Positions 15,778 to 24,382 of a DNA stretch of 32,736 nucleotides are shown here, one piece after another. Origin of the DNA: Deltaproteobacteria bacterium (GTDB lineage Bacteria; Myxococcota_A; UBA9160; UBA4427); the NCBI GenBank assembly GCA_002709835.1, contig PAQX01000039.1:1-32736 (forward strand), in the 5' to 3' direction. Numbering within the stretch: position 1 is the stretch's first letter; each line of letters begins with the position of its first letter. The translations under genes and the position numbers were made by a program. Under the pieces are notes generated by a model. It was not told where the DNA came from, made no database searches, and was given only the letters and a program-made list of their open reading frames with translations.

Positions 15778-16775
15778 GAGTGCTGATCACCGGCGGCGCC
15801 GGCTTTCTCGGCTTTGCCCTCGCGCGCAGGCTTTGCGATCGGGGCCATTCCGTCCGCAGCTTTTCCCGCGGCGACCATCCGTCGCTCGCGGCGCACGGCA
15901 TCGAAGCGGTTCGGGGAGATCTCGCCGATTCCGACGCGGTCGCGCGGGCGGTCGCCGGTCGCGACATCGTTTTTCACGTGGCCTCACGGGTGGGAGGTTG
16001 GGGGCCGGTCGCCGAATTCGTTCGAACCAACGTGGAGGGAACTCAGCACGTGATCGACGCCTGTCGTCGGCACGGCGTGTCTCGTCTGGTCTATACGAGT
16101 ACGCCGAGCGTCGTGCACGACGCGCATGATCTGGAGGGGGCGGACGAGTCGCTCCCCTACGCGAAGGACTTCGAGGCGGCCTATCCGGCGACGAAAGCGC
16201 AGGCGGAAGCCCGGGTGCTCGCTGCGAACGACGCCACCCTCGCGACCGTGGCGCTGCGTCCGCATCTGGTCTGGGGCCCGGGAGACAACCAGCTCCTGCC
16301 GCGGCTCCTCGAGCGCGCGCGAAGCGGGCGGTTGCGCCACGTGGGCGACGGGCGAAACCGCGTCGATGCGACCTACATCGACAATGCGGTCGACGCGCAT
16401 CTGCTCGCGGGGGAGCGGCTGGCGCCGGGGGCGCCGTGCGCCGGACGTGCCTACTTCATTGCCAACGACGAGCCGAGGCCGGCGCGCGAGCTGCTCGACG
16501 GCGTGCTCGCCGCAGCGGGCCTGCCCGCGCCCCGCGGCCAGGTTCCGGCGCGCGTCGCCTGGCTGGCCGGCGCCGGTTTCGAGCTCGTCTGGACGCTCCT
16601 GCGTCGGGTCGACGAGCCGCCGCTCACCCGCTTTGCGGCACGTCAGCTCGCGACGGCGCACTGGTTCGATCTGTCCGCCGCGAAGCGCGACCTGGGCTAC
16701 AGGCCGCGGGTCGGCACGGACGAAGGGCTCGAGCGCCTGCGCCGCCACCTCGCCGAAGAGTCGCTTCCCGCCTAG
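15774..16775 (+). CDS. oleD: OleD, NADPH-dependent 2-alkyl-3-ketoacid reductase
   Basis: A 333-aa extended short-chain dehydrogenase. OleD reduces the OleA product to the 2-alkyl-3-hydroxy acid. The Rossmann motif TGGAGFLG is at residues 6-13. The catalytic pair Tyr137-x3-Lys141 (YPATK) is preceded by a Ser/Thr cluster (TSTPSV, 108-113), as in the 3-beta-hydroxysteroid dehydrogenase-like branch. ATG 15774 overlaps the oleC stop by 4 bp. It is the last gene of the operon. The convergent dapB ends 19 bp downstream, and no clear terminator separates them. Confidence 0.94.
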   Translation: MRVLITGGAGFLGFALARRLCDRGHSVRSFSRGDHPSLAAHGIEAVRGDLADSDAVARAVAGRDIVFHVASRVGGWGPVAEFVRTNVEGTQHVIDACRRHGVSRLVYTSTPSVVHDAHDLEGADESLPYAKDFEAAYPATKAQAEARVLAANDATLATVALRPHLVWGPGDNQLLPRLLERARSGRLRHVGDGRNRVDATYIDNAVDAHLLAGERLAPGAPCAGRAYFIANDEPRPARELLDGVLAAAGLPAPRGQVPARVAWLAGAGFELVWTLLRRVDEPPLTRFAARQLATAHWFDLSAAKRDLGYRPRVGTDEGLERLRRHLAEESLPA

Positions 16776-16794
16776 CGCGACCGCCGAGGACGTT

Positions 16795-17586
16795 TCAGTC
16801 CAGGCCCAGGACCTGCTCGATCCGGTAGAGACCCGGCTCCTTGCCCACGAGCCACGCTGCGGCGCGGACGGCGCCGCGGGCGAAGTGGCCGCGGGTGGCC
16901 GCGCGGTGGGTCAGCTCGACGCGCTCGCCGCCGCCGATGAAGTAGACGGTGTGCTCGCCGGGGTTGTCGCCGCCGCGGAGCGTCTGGATTCCGATTGCGC
17001 CTTCCGGTCGCACGCCCGTCTCGCCTGCACGTTCGAGGACGATGTGGTCCTCGAGCTGCTTGCCCTGACCCGCGGCGACGTTCTCGGCCAGGAAGAGCGC
17101 TGTCCCGGAGGGCGCATCGCGCTTCTGTCCGTGATGGAGCTCGAAGAGCTCGGCGTCGTAGCCGTCGCCAAGCAGCCGAGCGGCTTCCCGCGCCAGATGG
17201 CCGAGCACGTTCACGCTGACCGAGAAATTCGGGGCATGCAGGACGGGGATCTGCTCCGCGGCCTGGACGATCGCGGCTTTGCCCGCATCGTCGAAGCCGG
17301 TCGTTCCCGTCACGTAGGCGACGCCCGCGTCGACCGCGGCGCGCAGGTTCTCGAGGGTCGCCGTCGGGATCGAGAAGTCGATCGCGACGCCGCAGCCCTC
17401 GAGCGCGTGCTTCGGGTCATCGACGAGCTCGACGCCCTCGGCCAGCGTCTGGCCCACACGCTCGTGGCCTTCGCGCTCGAGGGCACCGGCGAAGACGAGC
17501 GAAGGCTCGCCTTCGAGCGCCGCGCGCACCTCGAGGCCCATGCGCCCTTCGGCGCCCACGATCATCACGCCAGTCTGATCACTCAC
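16795..17586 (-). CDS. dapB: 4-hydroxy-tetrahydrodipicolinate reductase
   Basis: A 263-aa enzyme that reduces HTPA with NAD(P)H in the diaminopimelate/lysine pathway in the cytoplasm. The N-terminal dinucleotide fold has VGAEGRMG (residues 10-17). GTTGF (94-98) and APNFSVSVNV (118-127) line the active site. The catalytic signature HHGQKRDAPSGTA (151-163) gives the His and Lys acid-base residues. The chosen GTG overlaps the dapA stop by 4 bp, whereas a longer in-frame reading would lie inside dapA. It is the last gene of the minus-strand cluster argH-lptM-dapF-dapA-dapB. Confidence 0.97.
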   Translation of the reverse strand: MSDQTGVMIVGAEGRMGLEVRAALEGEPSLVFAGALEREGHERVGQTLAEGVELVDDPKHALEGCGVAIDFSIPTATLENLRAAVDAGVAYVTGTTGFDDAGKAAIVQAAEQIPVLHAPNFSVSVNVLGHLAREAARLLGDGYDAELFELHHGQKRDAPSGTALFLAENVAAGQGKQLEDHIVLERAGETGVRPEGAIGIQTLRGGDNPGEHTVYFIGGGERVELTHRAATRGHFARGAVRAAAWLVGKEPGLYRIEQVLGLD

Positions 17587-18458
17587 TGCAGGATCCCCAG
17601 ATCTTTGAGCACGACCTTCAGGCGCTCGAGGTTCGGTTCGGTGATCGGCGTCATCGGCAGACGGATCTCGCCCTCGCACCAATCGAGCGCCGCGCAGGCG
17701 GCCTTCACCGGAATCGGATTGGTCTCGCAGAAGAGCGCGTCGAAGAGCGGGATCAGCTCGTGATGGAGCCGGCGCGCGCCCGCTGCATCGCCCGCGTCGA
17801 AGCGCCGGACGAGTTCCTTCATTTGCGCCGGCGCCACGTTGGACGACGTCGAGATCACGCCCTTCCCCCCGACGCTCATGAGCGGGAGCGTGAGCGAGTC
17901 GTCTCCGGAGAGCACCGCGAAGTCGTCGGGGCAGGCCGCGACGACGTGGGACATCTGGTCCAGGTCGCCGCTGGCTTCCTTGATGCCGACGATGTGCTGG
18001 AGCTTTGCGAGACGACCGACCGTCTCCGGGGCGATGTTCGACGCCGTCCGTCCCGGGATGTTGTAGATCACCAGAGGAAGCGCAGTCTCTTCTGCGACCG
18101 CTTTGTAGTGCTCGTAGATCCCTTCCTGGGTCGGCTTGTTGTAGTACGGCGAGAGGAGCAGCGCCCCCGAGGCCCCCGCGTCTTTCGCGTGCTGCGTCAG
18201 CGAGATCGCTTCCGCGGTCGAGTTGGAACCCGTGCCCGCGACGACCGGCACGCGCCCGGCGGTGGCCTCGATCGTGATCTCGACGACGTGGTTGTGCTCG
18301 TCGTGGGAGAGCGTCGCGCTCTCTCCGGTCGAGCCGCAGGGGACGAGGCCGTCCACGCCCGCTTCGATCTGGCGCTCGACGAGTCCGCGCAGGGCGTCCT
18401 CGTCGACGGCGCCGTCTCGGAACGGCGTGATCAGGGCGGTCATGACACCTTCGAACAT
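17583..18458 (-). CDS. dapA: 4-hydroxy-tetrahydrodipicolinate synthase
   Basis: A 291-aa class I aldolase condensing pyruvate with aspartate semialdehyde, the first committed step to diaminopimelate. The Schiff-base lysine is Lys160 (GIKEASGD). The proton-relay residues Thr44 (CGSTGES), Tyr106 (SPYYNKPTQ) and Tyr132 (IYNIPGRT) are all present. Length equals the family norm. The ATG has an AGGGAGG ribosome site lying in the 14-bp gap after dapF. It overlaps dapB by 4 bp. Confidence 0.98.
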   Translation of the reverse strand: MFEGVMTALITPFRDGAVDEDALRGLVERQIEAGVDGLVPCGSTGESATLSHDEHNHVVEITIEATAGRVPVVAGTGSNSTAEAISLTQHAKDAGASGALLLSPYYNKPTQEGIYEHYKAVAEETALPLVIYNIPGRTASNIAPETVGRLAKLQHIVGIKEASGDLDQMSHVVAACPDDFAVLSGDDSLTLPLMSVGGKGVISTSSNVAPAQMKELVRRFDAGDAAGARRLHHELIPLFDALFCETNPIPVKAACAALDWCEGEIRLPMTPITEPNLERLKVVLKDLGILQ

Positions 18459-18472
18459 GGTCGGTCCCTCCC

Positions 18473-19342
18473 TCAATCCACCGGCCATTCGCCGGTGAAG
18501 ACGGTGGCTGCGGGGCCCGTCATCCAGACCGGCGAGTTCTTGTCGGCCCACGCGATCTGGAGCGTGCCACCGCGCAGCTCGATTTCCACTTCGCGGTCCA
18601 CGACGTCGCGGAGCATCGAAGCGACGCCGACCGCGCAGGCGCCGGAGCCGCAGGCGAGGGTCTCGCCGGTGCCGCGTTCGAACGTGCGCTGGCGGATGTG
18701 GGTCCGATCGACGACTTCGATGAACTCGACGTTCACGCGGTTCGGGAAGGCGACGTGGTTCTCGAGCGGAGGGCCGACCTTGTCGAGGGGGATCGAATCG
18801 ATGTCATCGACCTGGATCACGCAATGTGGATTGCCCATCGAGATGGACGACGCTCGGAGCTCCTTGGGTGCGCCCGGCCATTCGACGTCGTCGGGCAGGT
18901 CGATCGGGACGTCGAGGACGGGACCCGCACCGGTCGCGAGGGTCGTGGGGATCTTCTCCGGAATCAGGATCGGTAGCCCCATGTCCACGCGGACCCGGCC
19001 TTCCCCGGCCCACTCCGGATAGACGACGCCGCTGAGCGTCTCGACGCCGACCTTCTCTGCGTGGGTGTGGCCCTCGTCGCGCAGGTATTTGTAGAAGGCG
19101 CGGATGCCGTTGCCACACATCTCGACCTGTGAACCGTCGGCGTTGTAGATGTCCATCCGGAAGTCGGCCTCGGTCGACTCACGAACGACGAGCATCTGGT
19201 CGAACCCGACGGCGAAGTTGCGATGGGCGATGTCTCGAGCGAGCTGGGACATATCGTCCGGCAGCTCGACCTTCAGGCCGTCGAAGAGGACGTAGTCGTT
19301 GCCTGCACCATGCATCTTGGTGAACGGAAGCGTTCGGCTCAT
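18473..19342 (-). CDS. dapF: diaminopimelate epimerase
   Basis: A 289-aa enzyme that converts LL- to meso-diaminopimelate for peptidoglycan and lysine. The two catalytic cysteines are Cys76 (NADGSQVEMCGNGIR) and Cys231 (GETLACGSGACA). The N-terminal TKMHGAGNDYVLFD is the classic start of the fold. Meso-diaminopimelate from this gene is used by the penicillin-binding protein pathway encoded across the divergent interval. LysA, which often neighbours it, is absent here. A 129-bp gap separates it from the upstream lipoprotein gene. Confidence 0.98.
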   Translation of the reverse strand: MSRTLPFTKMHGAGNDYVLFDGLKVELPDDMSQLARDIAHRNFAVGFDQMLVVRESTEADFRMDIYNADGSQVEMCGNGIRAFYKYLRDEGHTHAEKVGVETLSGVVYPEWAGEGRVRVDMGLPILIPEKIPTTLATGAGPVLDVPIDLPDDVEWPGAPKELRASSISMGNPHCVIQVDDIDSIPLDKVGPPLENHVAFPNRVNVEFIEVVDRTHIRQRTFERGTGETLACGSGACAVGVASMLRDVVDREVEIELRGGTLQIAWADKNSPVWMTGPAATVFTGEWPVD

Positions 19343-19471
19343 GGGAATTCTCTCGAGCGTGGACCCGCGGTACGGATCGGGGAGGGGATCGCGGCCGGCC
19401 TCAGATTTCGAGGACGCAACGATCGGATCGGTTCGCGCAGGGCGACCGAGTCGCTCGAGGCATCCGGGCGA

Positions 19472-19681
19472 TCAGGACCCTGCGAGGAAAGAAGAAGACG
19501 GAAGCGTGGGCGCCGTCGCCCGGCTCTGCTGGGCAGGCTCCGGGGCAGGACGCTTCGGCCGTCCGTATCGCCCACAGCCGCCTAGTGTAGCCACGATCGC
19601 GAGGATCGTGAGCAAGGCGACTGCGGGCCCGGGCTTCTTCGAGAGGGCGACCGGTCTCTGCTTCGAAGAGGACGCGATCAT
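19472..19681 (-). CDS. lptM: small LptM/YifL-like lipoprotein
   Basis: A 69-aa lipoprotein. A membrane segment (residues 19-33) leads to the lipobox LGGC with Cys36, followed by GRYGRPKRPAPEP. This matches the short CGxxGPxxxP start of LptM (YifL), a lipoprotein that helps LptD mature in the outer membrane. The position between argH and dapF fits the usual proteobacterial location of this gene next to dapF or lysA. The ATG overlaps the argH stop (ATGA). The Gly-Gly before Cys makes the lipobox slightly atypical, and the N-terminus is longer than in E. coli. The symbol is given on context and pattern. Confidence 0.72.
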   Translation of the reverse strand: MIASSSKQRPVALSKKPGPAVALLTILAIVATLGGCGRYGRPKRPAPEPAQQSRATAPTLPSSSFLAGS

Positions 19682-21123
19682 CGCGCTGCCTCCGCCTCGA
19701 GGCGCTCGATCTCGGCGCGCTCGGCGGCGAGCTCCCCGGCGATCTCCTCGAGGTTCGCCTCCACCCGGACCCGGGCCGTGCCGCCCGCGAGCGCTCGGCT
19801 CTCCAGCGACCGCTCCAGGTCGAGCAGGTCGTCCGCTCCGGCGTCGAAGGCTTCGTGGAAGCCCTGCATTTCGTTCTTGGAGAGCGAGCGCAGGTCGAGG
19901 CCTTCGCGGGTCACGTGTCCGACGATCTTGCCGACGACCTCATGGGCGTCCCGGAAGGGCACGCCGGCACGGACGAGGAACTCCGCCAGGTCGGTGGCGA
20001 GAAGCATCGGGTCCGACGCCGCTTCCGCCATCCGCTCCCCCCGCACGTCGAGGGTCGCGATCGCCCCCGCCATGACCTCGAGGGAGTCGCGCAGCGTCTC
20101 GACGGTGTCGAACAGAGGTTCCTTGTCTTCCTGGAGGTCCCGGTTGTACGTGAGCGGCAGGCCCTTCAGGACCGTGAGCAGCGTGACGAGGTTGCCGATC
20201 GCCCGTCCGGACTTGCCGCGCACGATCTCGGGCACGTCCGGGTTCTTCTTCTGGGGCATCAGGCTCGAGCCCGTCGAATACGCGTCCGCCAGCTCGACGA
20301 AGCTGAACTCGCTCGACGACCAGAGGACGAGCTCCTCGGCGAGTCGGGACAGATGGACCATCGCGATCGCCGCGTCTGCCATGTACTCGAGCGCCAGATC
20401 CCGTGACGCGACCGTATCCATCGAGTTCCGCGTCGGCGCTTCGAACCCGAGCTCCGCCGCCGTCTCTTCCCGCAGCAGGGGCAGCGTCGAGCCGGCCATC
20501 GCCCCTGCGCCGAGCGGGCACCGGACGATCCGCGCCCGGGCGTCGCGGAAGCGCGCGGCGTCCCGGCCGAGGGTCTCGATGTGGGCCAGCCAATGGTGGG
20601 CGAGCCGGACCGGCTGGGCCCGCTGGAGGTGGGTGTAGCCGGGCAGGACCGTGTCGACGTTCTCTCTCGCGCGTTCGAGGAGGACGCCCCGAAGCTCGAG
20701 CAGACCTCGCTGGGTCGCGAGCGATACGTCGCGGAGGAAGAGCGCCAGGTCCGTCGCGACCTGGTCGTTGCGGGAGCGGCCCGTGTGGAGCTTGCCGGCG
20801 ACGGCGCCCAGATGGGTGCGGAGCCGGGACTCGATGTTCATGTGAATGTCTTCGAGGGCCGGGTCGAAGGGGAAGGTTCCATCCTCGATCTCTTCGGCCA
20901 CCCGTTCGAGCCCACCGACCAGCTCCTCGGCTTCCGTGTCGCTGATGAGTCCGGCCCGGCCGAGCATCCGTGCCTGGGCCTTCGAGCCCCGGATGTCGTG
21001 GCGAGCCAGGACCTTGTCGAAGTGGATCGACGCAGAGAAGCGTTCGACCGTTGGGTCGGTCGCTTCGCTGAAGCGGCCCCCCCACGGTTTCGTACCGCCA
21101 TTCTGTCCAGACGAAGCGCTCAT
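19678..21123 (-). CDS. argH: argininosuccinate lyase
   Basis: A 481-aa enzyme of the fumarase/aspartase superfamily that splits argininosuccinate to arginine and fumarate. The signature GSSLMPQKKNPD is at residues 285-296 with the catalytic Ser in the mobile loop. GYTHLQRAQP (162-171) and HTGRSRNDQ (113-121) supply the other conserved regions. The N-terminus KPWGGRF is canonical. The C-terminus has a charged helical tail of about 20 residues. It is the first gene of the minus-strand cluster and is divergent from the PBP gene across 225 bp in which I found no clear promoter. Confidence 0.98.
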   Translation of the reverse strand: MSASSGQNGGTKPWGGRFSEATDPTVERFSASIHFDKVLARHDIRGSKAQARMLGRAGLISDTEAEELVGGLERVAEEIEDGTFPFDPALEDIHMNIESRLRTHLGAVAGKLHTGRSRNDQVATDLALFLRDVSLATQRGLLELRGVLLERARENVDTVLPGYTHLQRAQPVRLAHHWLAHIETLGRDAARFRDARARIVRCPLGAGAMAGSTLPLLREETAAELGFEAPTRNSMDTVASRDLALEYMADAAIAMVHLSRLAEELVLWSSSEFSFVELADAYSTGSSLMPQKKNPDVPEIVRGKSGRAIGNLVTLLTVLKGLPLTYNRDLQEDKEPLFDTVETLRDSLEVMAGAIATLDVRGERMAEAASDPMLLATDLAEFLVRAGVPFRDAHEVVGKIVGHVTREGLDLRSLSKNEMQGFHEAFDAGADDLLDLERSLESRALAGGTARVRVEANLEEIAGELAAERAEIERLEAEAAR

Positions 21124-21348
21124 GGCGGCCTACTCTCGCGGTTCTCGCGCTCCGGAGCAAGCGCGCACATGGGGTTTGCGAAGGAACGCCGCACGGTTCG
21201 CGGGTTCCATGAAGGGGGCCGGTGTGACGTCGGCAGGTTTGGCGGCGTTCTCCCACGTGGACTCCCCGGGAAGGCGGTACCGTCCCGTGGGGCACACCCG
21301 GGAGTGCGCTCGCGAGCCGGACGATTCGGGGGGATCAGGACCAGCACC

Positions 21349-23778
21349 ATGCCGAGGGGCAGCAAGGAAAAGCCGTCGCGGAAGAGAGCGGCGAAGGCGA
21401 AGGCCGCGAAGCGCCCGGCGAAGAGGCAGGGCGCGAAGGCAAAGGCCCCGGGTGCGAAGAAGCGTCCGGCCTCCGTCGCCGCGCGTCGCGCCGGCCTCGT
21501 CGTGATCGCGCTCGCCTTCGCGGGCGGGCTGTGGACGTCCCATGCGCTGCTCGAACTCGATCGCATCGTCGTCGAGCGCTTCGAGGGGCGCCGTTTCTCG
21601 GTTCCCTCCCGTGTCTACGCCGCGCCGATCGTCATCTATCCCGGCGCCGACTGGCAGCGCCTCGATCTTCGCGGCTGGCTGACGCGGATGGGCTACCGCG
21701 AGCAGAGCGAGGCCGGGCCGCTCGGTGTCGGTCACTACCGCTGGCTTCCCGGGCGTTTGCGGGTGCACTTGCGAGCCTTCGAGCACCCGCAGCTGCCCGA
21801 GCCGAACCGCAAGGTCGAGCTCCGCCTCGAGAAGGGGCGGGTCCGGGAGATGCGCGACGACCGGGGCCGCCCGGTCGACGTCGTGTCTCTCGAGCCGGAG
21901 CCGATCTCCTCCTTCTACGGCGAGGGCCGCGAACAGCGGGACCTCGTCGAGCTCGCGAACGTGCCGACCCATCTGACCGCCGCGATCACCGCCGTGGAGG
22001 ACCGTCGCTTCGAGGAGCACCACGGGATCGACCCGGTGCGGATCGCCGGGGCCATGCTCGCGAACCTGCGGGCGGGCGGGATCCGACAGGGTGGCAGCAC
22101 GCTGACCCAGCAGCTGGTGAAGAATTTCTTCCTGACGCCGGAGCGCACGCTGACGCGCAAGGTCAAGGAGGCCTTGATGGCCCTGATGGTCGAGGCCCGT
22201 TACGGGAAGGACCAGATCCTCGAGGCCTACCTGAACGAGATCTACATGGGGCGGCGCGGCTCCACCTCGATCCACGGCGTCGGGGAGGCAGCGCGTTTCT
22301 TCTTCGGAAAACGGGTCGCCGATCTCGAAATCGACGAGTCCGCGGTGCTCGCGGCGGTCATCCAGAGCCCCAACGCGCTCTCGCCCCATCGCCACCCGGA
22401 GCGGGCCAAAGAGCGGCGCGACCTCGTCCTCAGCCTGATGGAGGGCCAGGGTCGCATCACCGCCAAGCAGGCGAAACGCGCCCGCAACCGGCCGATCTCG
22501 ACCGCCGCGATCGCCCTCGAGTCCGGACAGGACCGCTACTTCCTCGACGCCCTCGCCAAGCAACTGCCCGAGGTCTACGACGCCCCGCTGCTCGCGGTCG
22601 AGGGCCTGCGCATCTACTCGACTCTCGACCCGACGACCCAGCGCGCCGCGGTCCGTGCCCTGACCGAAGGCCTCGAGGGGCTCGAGAAGCGCCTGGGTCA
22701 GAAGACAAACGCGGCAGGGGAGCCGCAGGCGCTCCAGGGGTGCCTGCTCGCGATGCGTCCGCAGACGGGAGAGATCCTCGCCTTGGTCGGGGGCCGCGAT
22801 TATTCGCGGTCGCAGTTCAACCGCTGCACGATGGCCCACCGCCAGGCGGGCAGTGCCTTCAAGCCGATCGTCTATGCCGCAGCCCTCTCGCCCGGGTCGG
22901 GGCCCCTGGTGACGCTCGCGAGCCGGATCGAGGACGAGCCGATCGCGGTGGAGACGCCGGATGGCCTCTGGGAGCCTCGCAATTACGACGACGCGTTTCG
23001 GGGGCCGGTCGGCGTGCGGGAGGCGCTCGAGCGCTCGTTGAACGTGCCTGCGGCGCGGCTCGGCCAGTTGCTAGGGATCGGGAACGTGGTGCAGATGGCC
23101 GAGCGGCTCGGGGTGTCCAGCAAGCTGCCCGACGTGCCCAGTCTCGCGCTCGGGACGGCCGAGGTGTCGCCGCTCGAGCTGGCCGTCGTCTATTCGACCT
23201 TCGCGAACAACGGCCTGCGCCCGACGCCCCGGAGCTTCATCGGGCTGCTCGACGATCGCGGCGTCGGGCAGGAGCAGTGGCCCCTCGCCGGTGCCCGGCG
23301 GGTGCTCGACCCGGGGACGGCCTACCTGACGACCTCCCTCCTCGAGGGGGTCGTCGACCGTGGGACCGGTGCAGGGATCCGTGCCCGCGGGTTGCGCGGA
23401 CCGATCGCGGGCAAGACCGGCACGACCGACGACGAGTTCGACCTGTGGTTCGTGGGGTTCACGCCCGAGCTCGTCGCCGTCGTGTGGGTCGGGTACGACG
23501 AGCCGCGCGCCATCGGGGTGCCGAGCAGCCGCGGCGCGCTGCCGATCTGGGCGGACTTCCTGACGGAGGTCTCGGGCGCGCGGGTTCGGGGCGTCTTTGC
23601 GCGGCCCGGCGGCGTCGAGCGAATCGAGATCGACCCCGAGACCGGTGCGCGGGCGCTCGCCGGTTGTCGGCTCCGGAAGACCGAGTACTTCCTCGAGGGC
23701 ACCGTGCCGGAAGAGACCTGTCCGCGCGGCGGTTCCCCGGGAGGTGGGGGGTTCTTCCGCCGCTTGTTCGGCGGCTGA
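21349..23778 (+). CDS. mrcB: bifunctional penicillin-binding protein 1b-like
   Basis: An 809-aa class A PBP that polymerises and cross-links peptidoglycan. A cytoplasmic tail of about 45 residues, very rich in Lys, Arg and Ala, precedes the membrane anchor (49-66). Residues about 80-150 look like the UB2H domain of PBP1b (FEGRRFSVPSRVYAAP), the docking site for an outer-membrane activator such as LpoB. The glycosyltransferase domain has EDRRFEEHHG with catalytic Glu217, then GGSTLTQQLVKNFFL and KDQILEAYLNEIYMGRRG. The transpeptidase has SAFK (Ser502), SLN (563-565) and KTGT (689-692). The frame is open upstream to 20581, but ATG 21349 is the last start before the basic tail. A TPR lipoprotein gene follows. 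Confidence 0.95.
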   Translation: MPRGSKEKPSRKRAAKAKAAKRPAKRQGAKAKAPGAKKRPASVAARRAGLVVIALAFAGGLWTSHALLELDRIVVERFEGRRFSVPSRVYAAPIVIYPGADWQRLDLRGWLTRMGYREQSEAGPLGVGHYRWLPGRLRVHLRAFEHPQLPEPNRKVELRLEKGRVREMRDDRGRPVDVVSLEPEPISSFYGEGREQRDLVELANVPTHLTAAITAVEDRRFEEHHGIDPVRIAGAMLANLRAGGIRQGGSTLTQQLVKNFFLTPERTLTRKVKEALMALMVEARYGKDQILEAYLNEIYMGRRGSTSIHGVGEAARFFFGKRVADLEIDESAVLAAVIQSPNALSPHRHPERAKERRDLVLSLMEGQGRITAKQAKRARNRPISTAAIALESGQDRYFLDALAKQLPEVYDAPLLAVEGLRIYSTLDPTTQRAAVRALTEGLEGLEKRLGQKTNAAGEPQALQGCLLAMRPQTGEILALVGGRDYSRSQFNRCTMAHRQAGSAFKPIVYAAALSPGSGPLVTLASRIEDEPIAVETPDGLWEPRNYDDAFRGPVGVREALERSLNVPAARLGQLLGIGNVVQMAERLGVSSKLPDVPSLALGTAEVSPLELAVVYSTFANNGLRPTPRSFIGLLDDRGVGQEQWPLAGARRVLDPGTAYLTTSLLEGVVDRGTGAGIRARGLRGPIAGKTGTTDDEFDLWFVGFTPELVAVVWVGYDEPRAIGVPSSRGALPIWADFLTEVSGARVRGVFARPGGVERIEIDPETGARALAGCRLRKTEYFLEGTVPEETCPRGGSPGGGGFFRRLFGG

Positions 23779-23858
23779 TCCGGAACCTCGGCGCGAAGTC
23801 CGTGCCCGCTTCGGCCTTCTGTGCGAGTTTGCCCGGCCCCTTCAGGATGGAGCGCTCG

Positions 23859-24380
23859 ATGCGACCCCTCGCTCTCGCCGTCATCACCTGTCTGCTCACC
23901 GTCGCGCTCGGCTGCGCCGGGGGGGCGCCCCTCCCGCCGGGTTTCAGCCCCTCCCTCCGTCCGCTCACCGCAAGCTCGGCGCTCGGGCGCTATGACGCGG
24001 CGCGAGATGGGTCACTGCGACTCGTCATCGAGGGGCTCGACGAGGATCAGTCCGCTCGACCTGCGAGGGCCCTCGCCAAGTACCAACGCGCGATCCGCGT
24101 CGATCCGACGAACCCCTTCGCGTTTCTTGCGCTCGCTCGGTATCACCTCGAGGGAAACTCGGTCGACGAAGCCGGTGCCTTTCTCGACCAGGCGCGGGCC
24201 CTCTTCGAAGCCCAGGGTGACCTCGGCCCCTCCGTCGACGTCTGGGGCCTCGGTCTCCGGGCGGGAATCGACCGGGCGCGCGGCCGCGACGAACGGGCTG
24301 ATGCGCTCTTCGATCAGGCGCGGCGTCTGTCTCCCGAGATCTGGGGCGACGAACGCCTTGCGGCGCGGGAGCTTCGCTAG
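23859..24380 (+). CDS. TPR lipoprotein
   Basis: A 173-aa lipoprotein. The signal peptide ends in the lipobox ALGC (Cys19). One to two TPR-like helical repeats follow (PARALAKYQRAIRVDPTNPF and the segment after it, about residues 65-125). ATG 23859 is preferred over ATG 23847 because GGAG lies 6 nt before it. It sits 80 bp after the UB2H-containing PBP and 2 bp before a signal peptidase II-like gene. This suggests a periplasm-facing partner, possibly an outer-membrane activator of the PBP analogous to LpoB/LpoA. That role is inference from context only, since the sequence is not recognisably LpoB. Confidence 0.75.
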   Translation: MRPLALAVITCLLTVALGCAGGAPLPPGFSPSLRPLTASSALGRYDAARDGSLRLVIEGLDEDQSARPARALAKYQRAIRVDPTNPFAFLALARYHLEGNSVDEAGAFLDQARALFEAQGDLGPSVDVWGLGLRAGIDRARGRDERADALFDQARRLSPEIWGDERLAARELR

Positions 24381-24382
24381 TC

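Noticed and set aside
21531..23846. A long + strand open frame overlapping the PBP gene and reading into the TPR lipoprotein.
   Set aside because: Only the last 174 codons (from 23859) show a signal peptide, lipobox and TPR. The rest is an Arg-rich shadow of the PBP gene.
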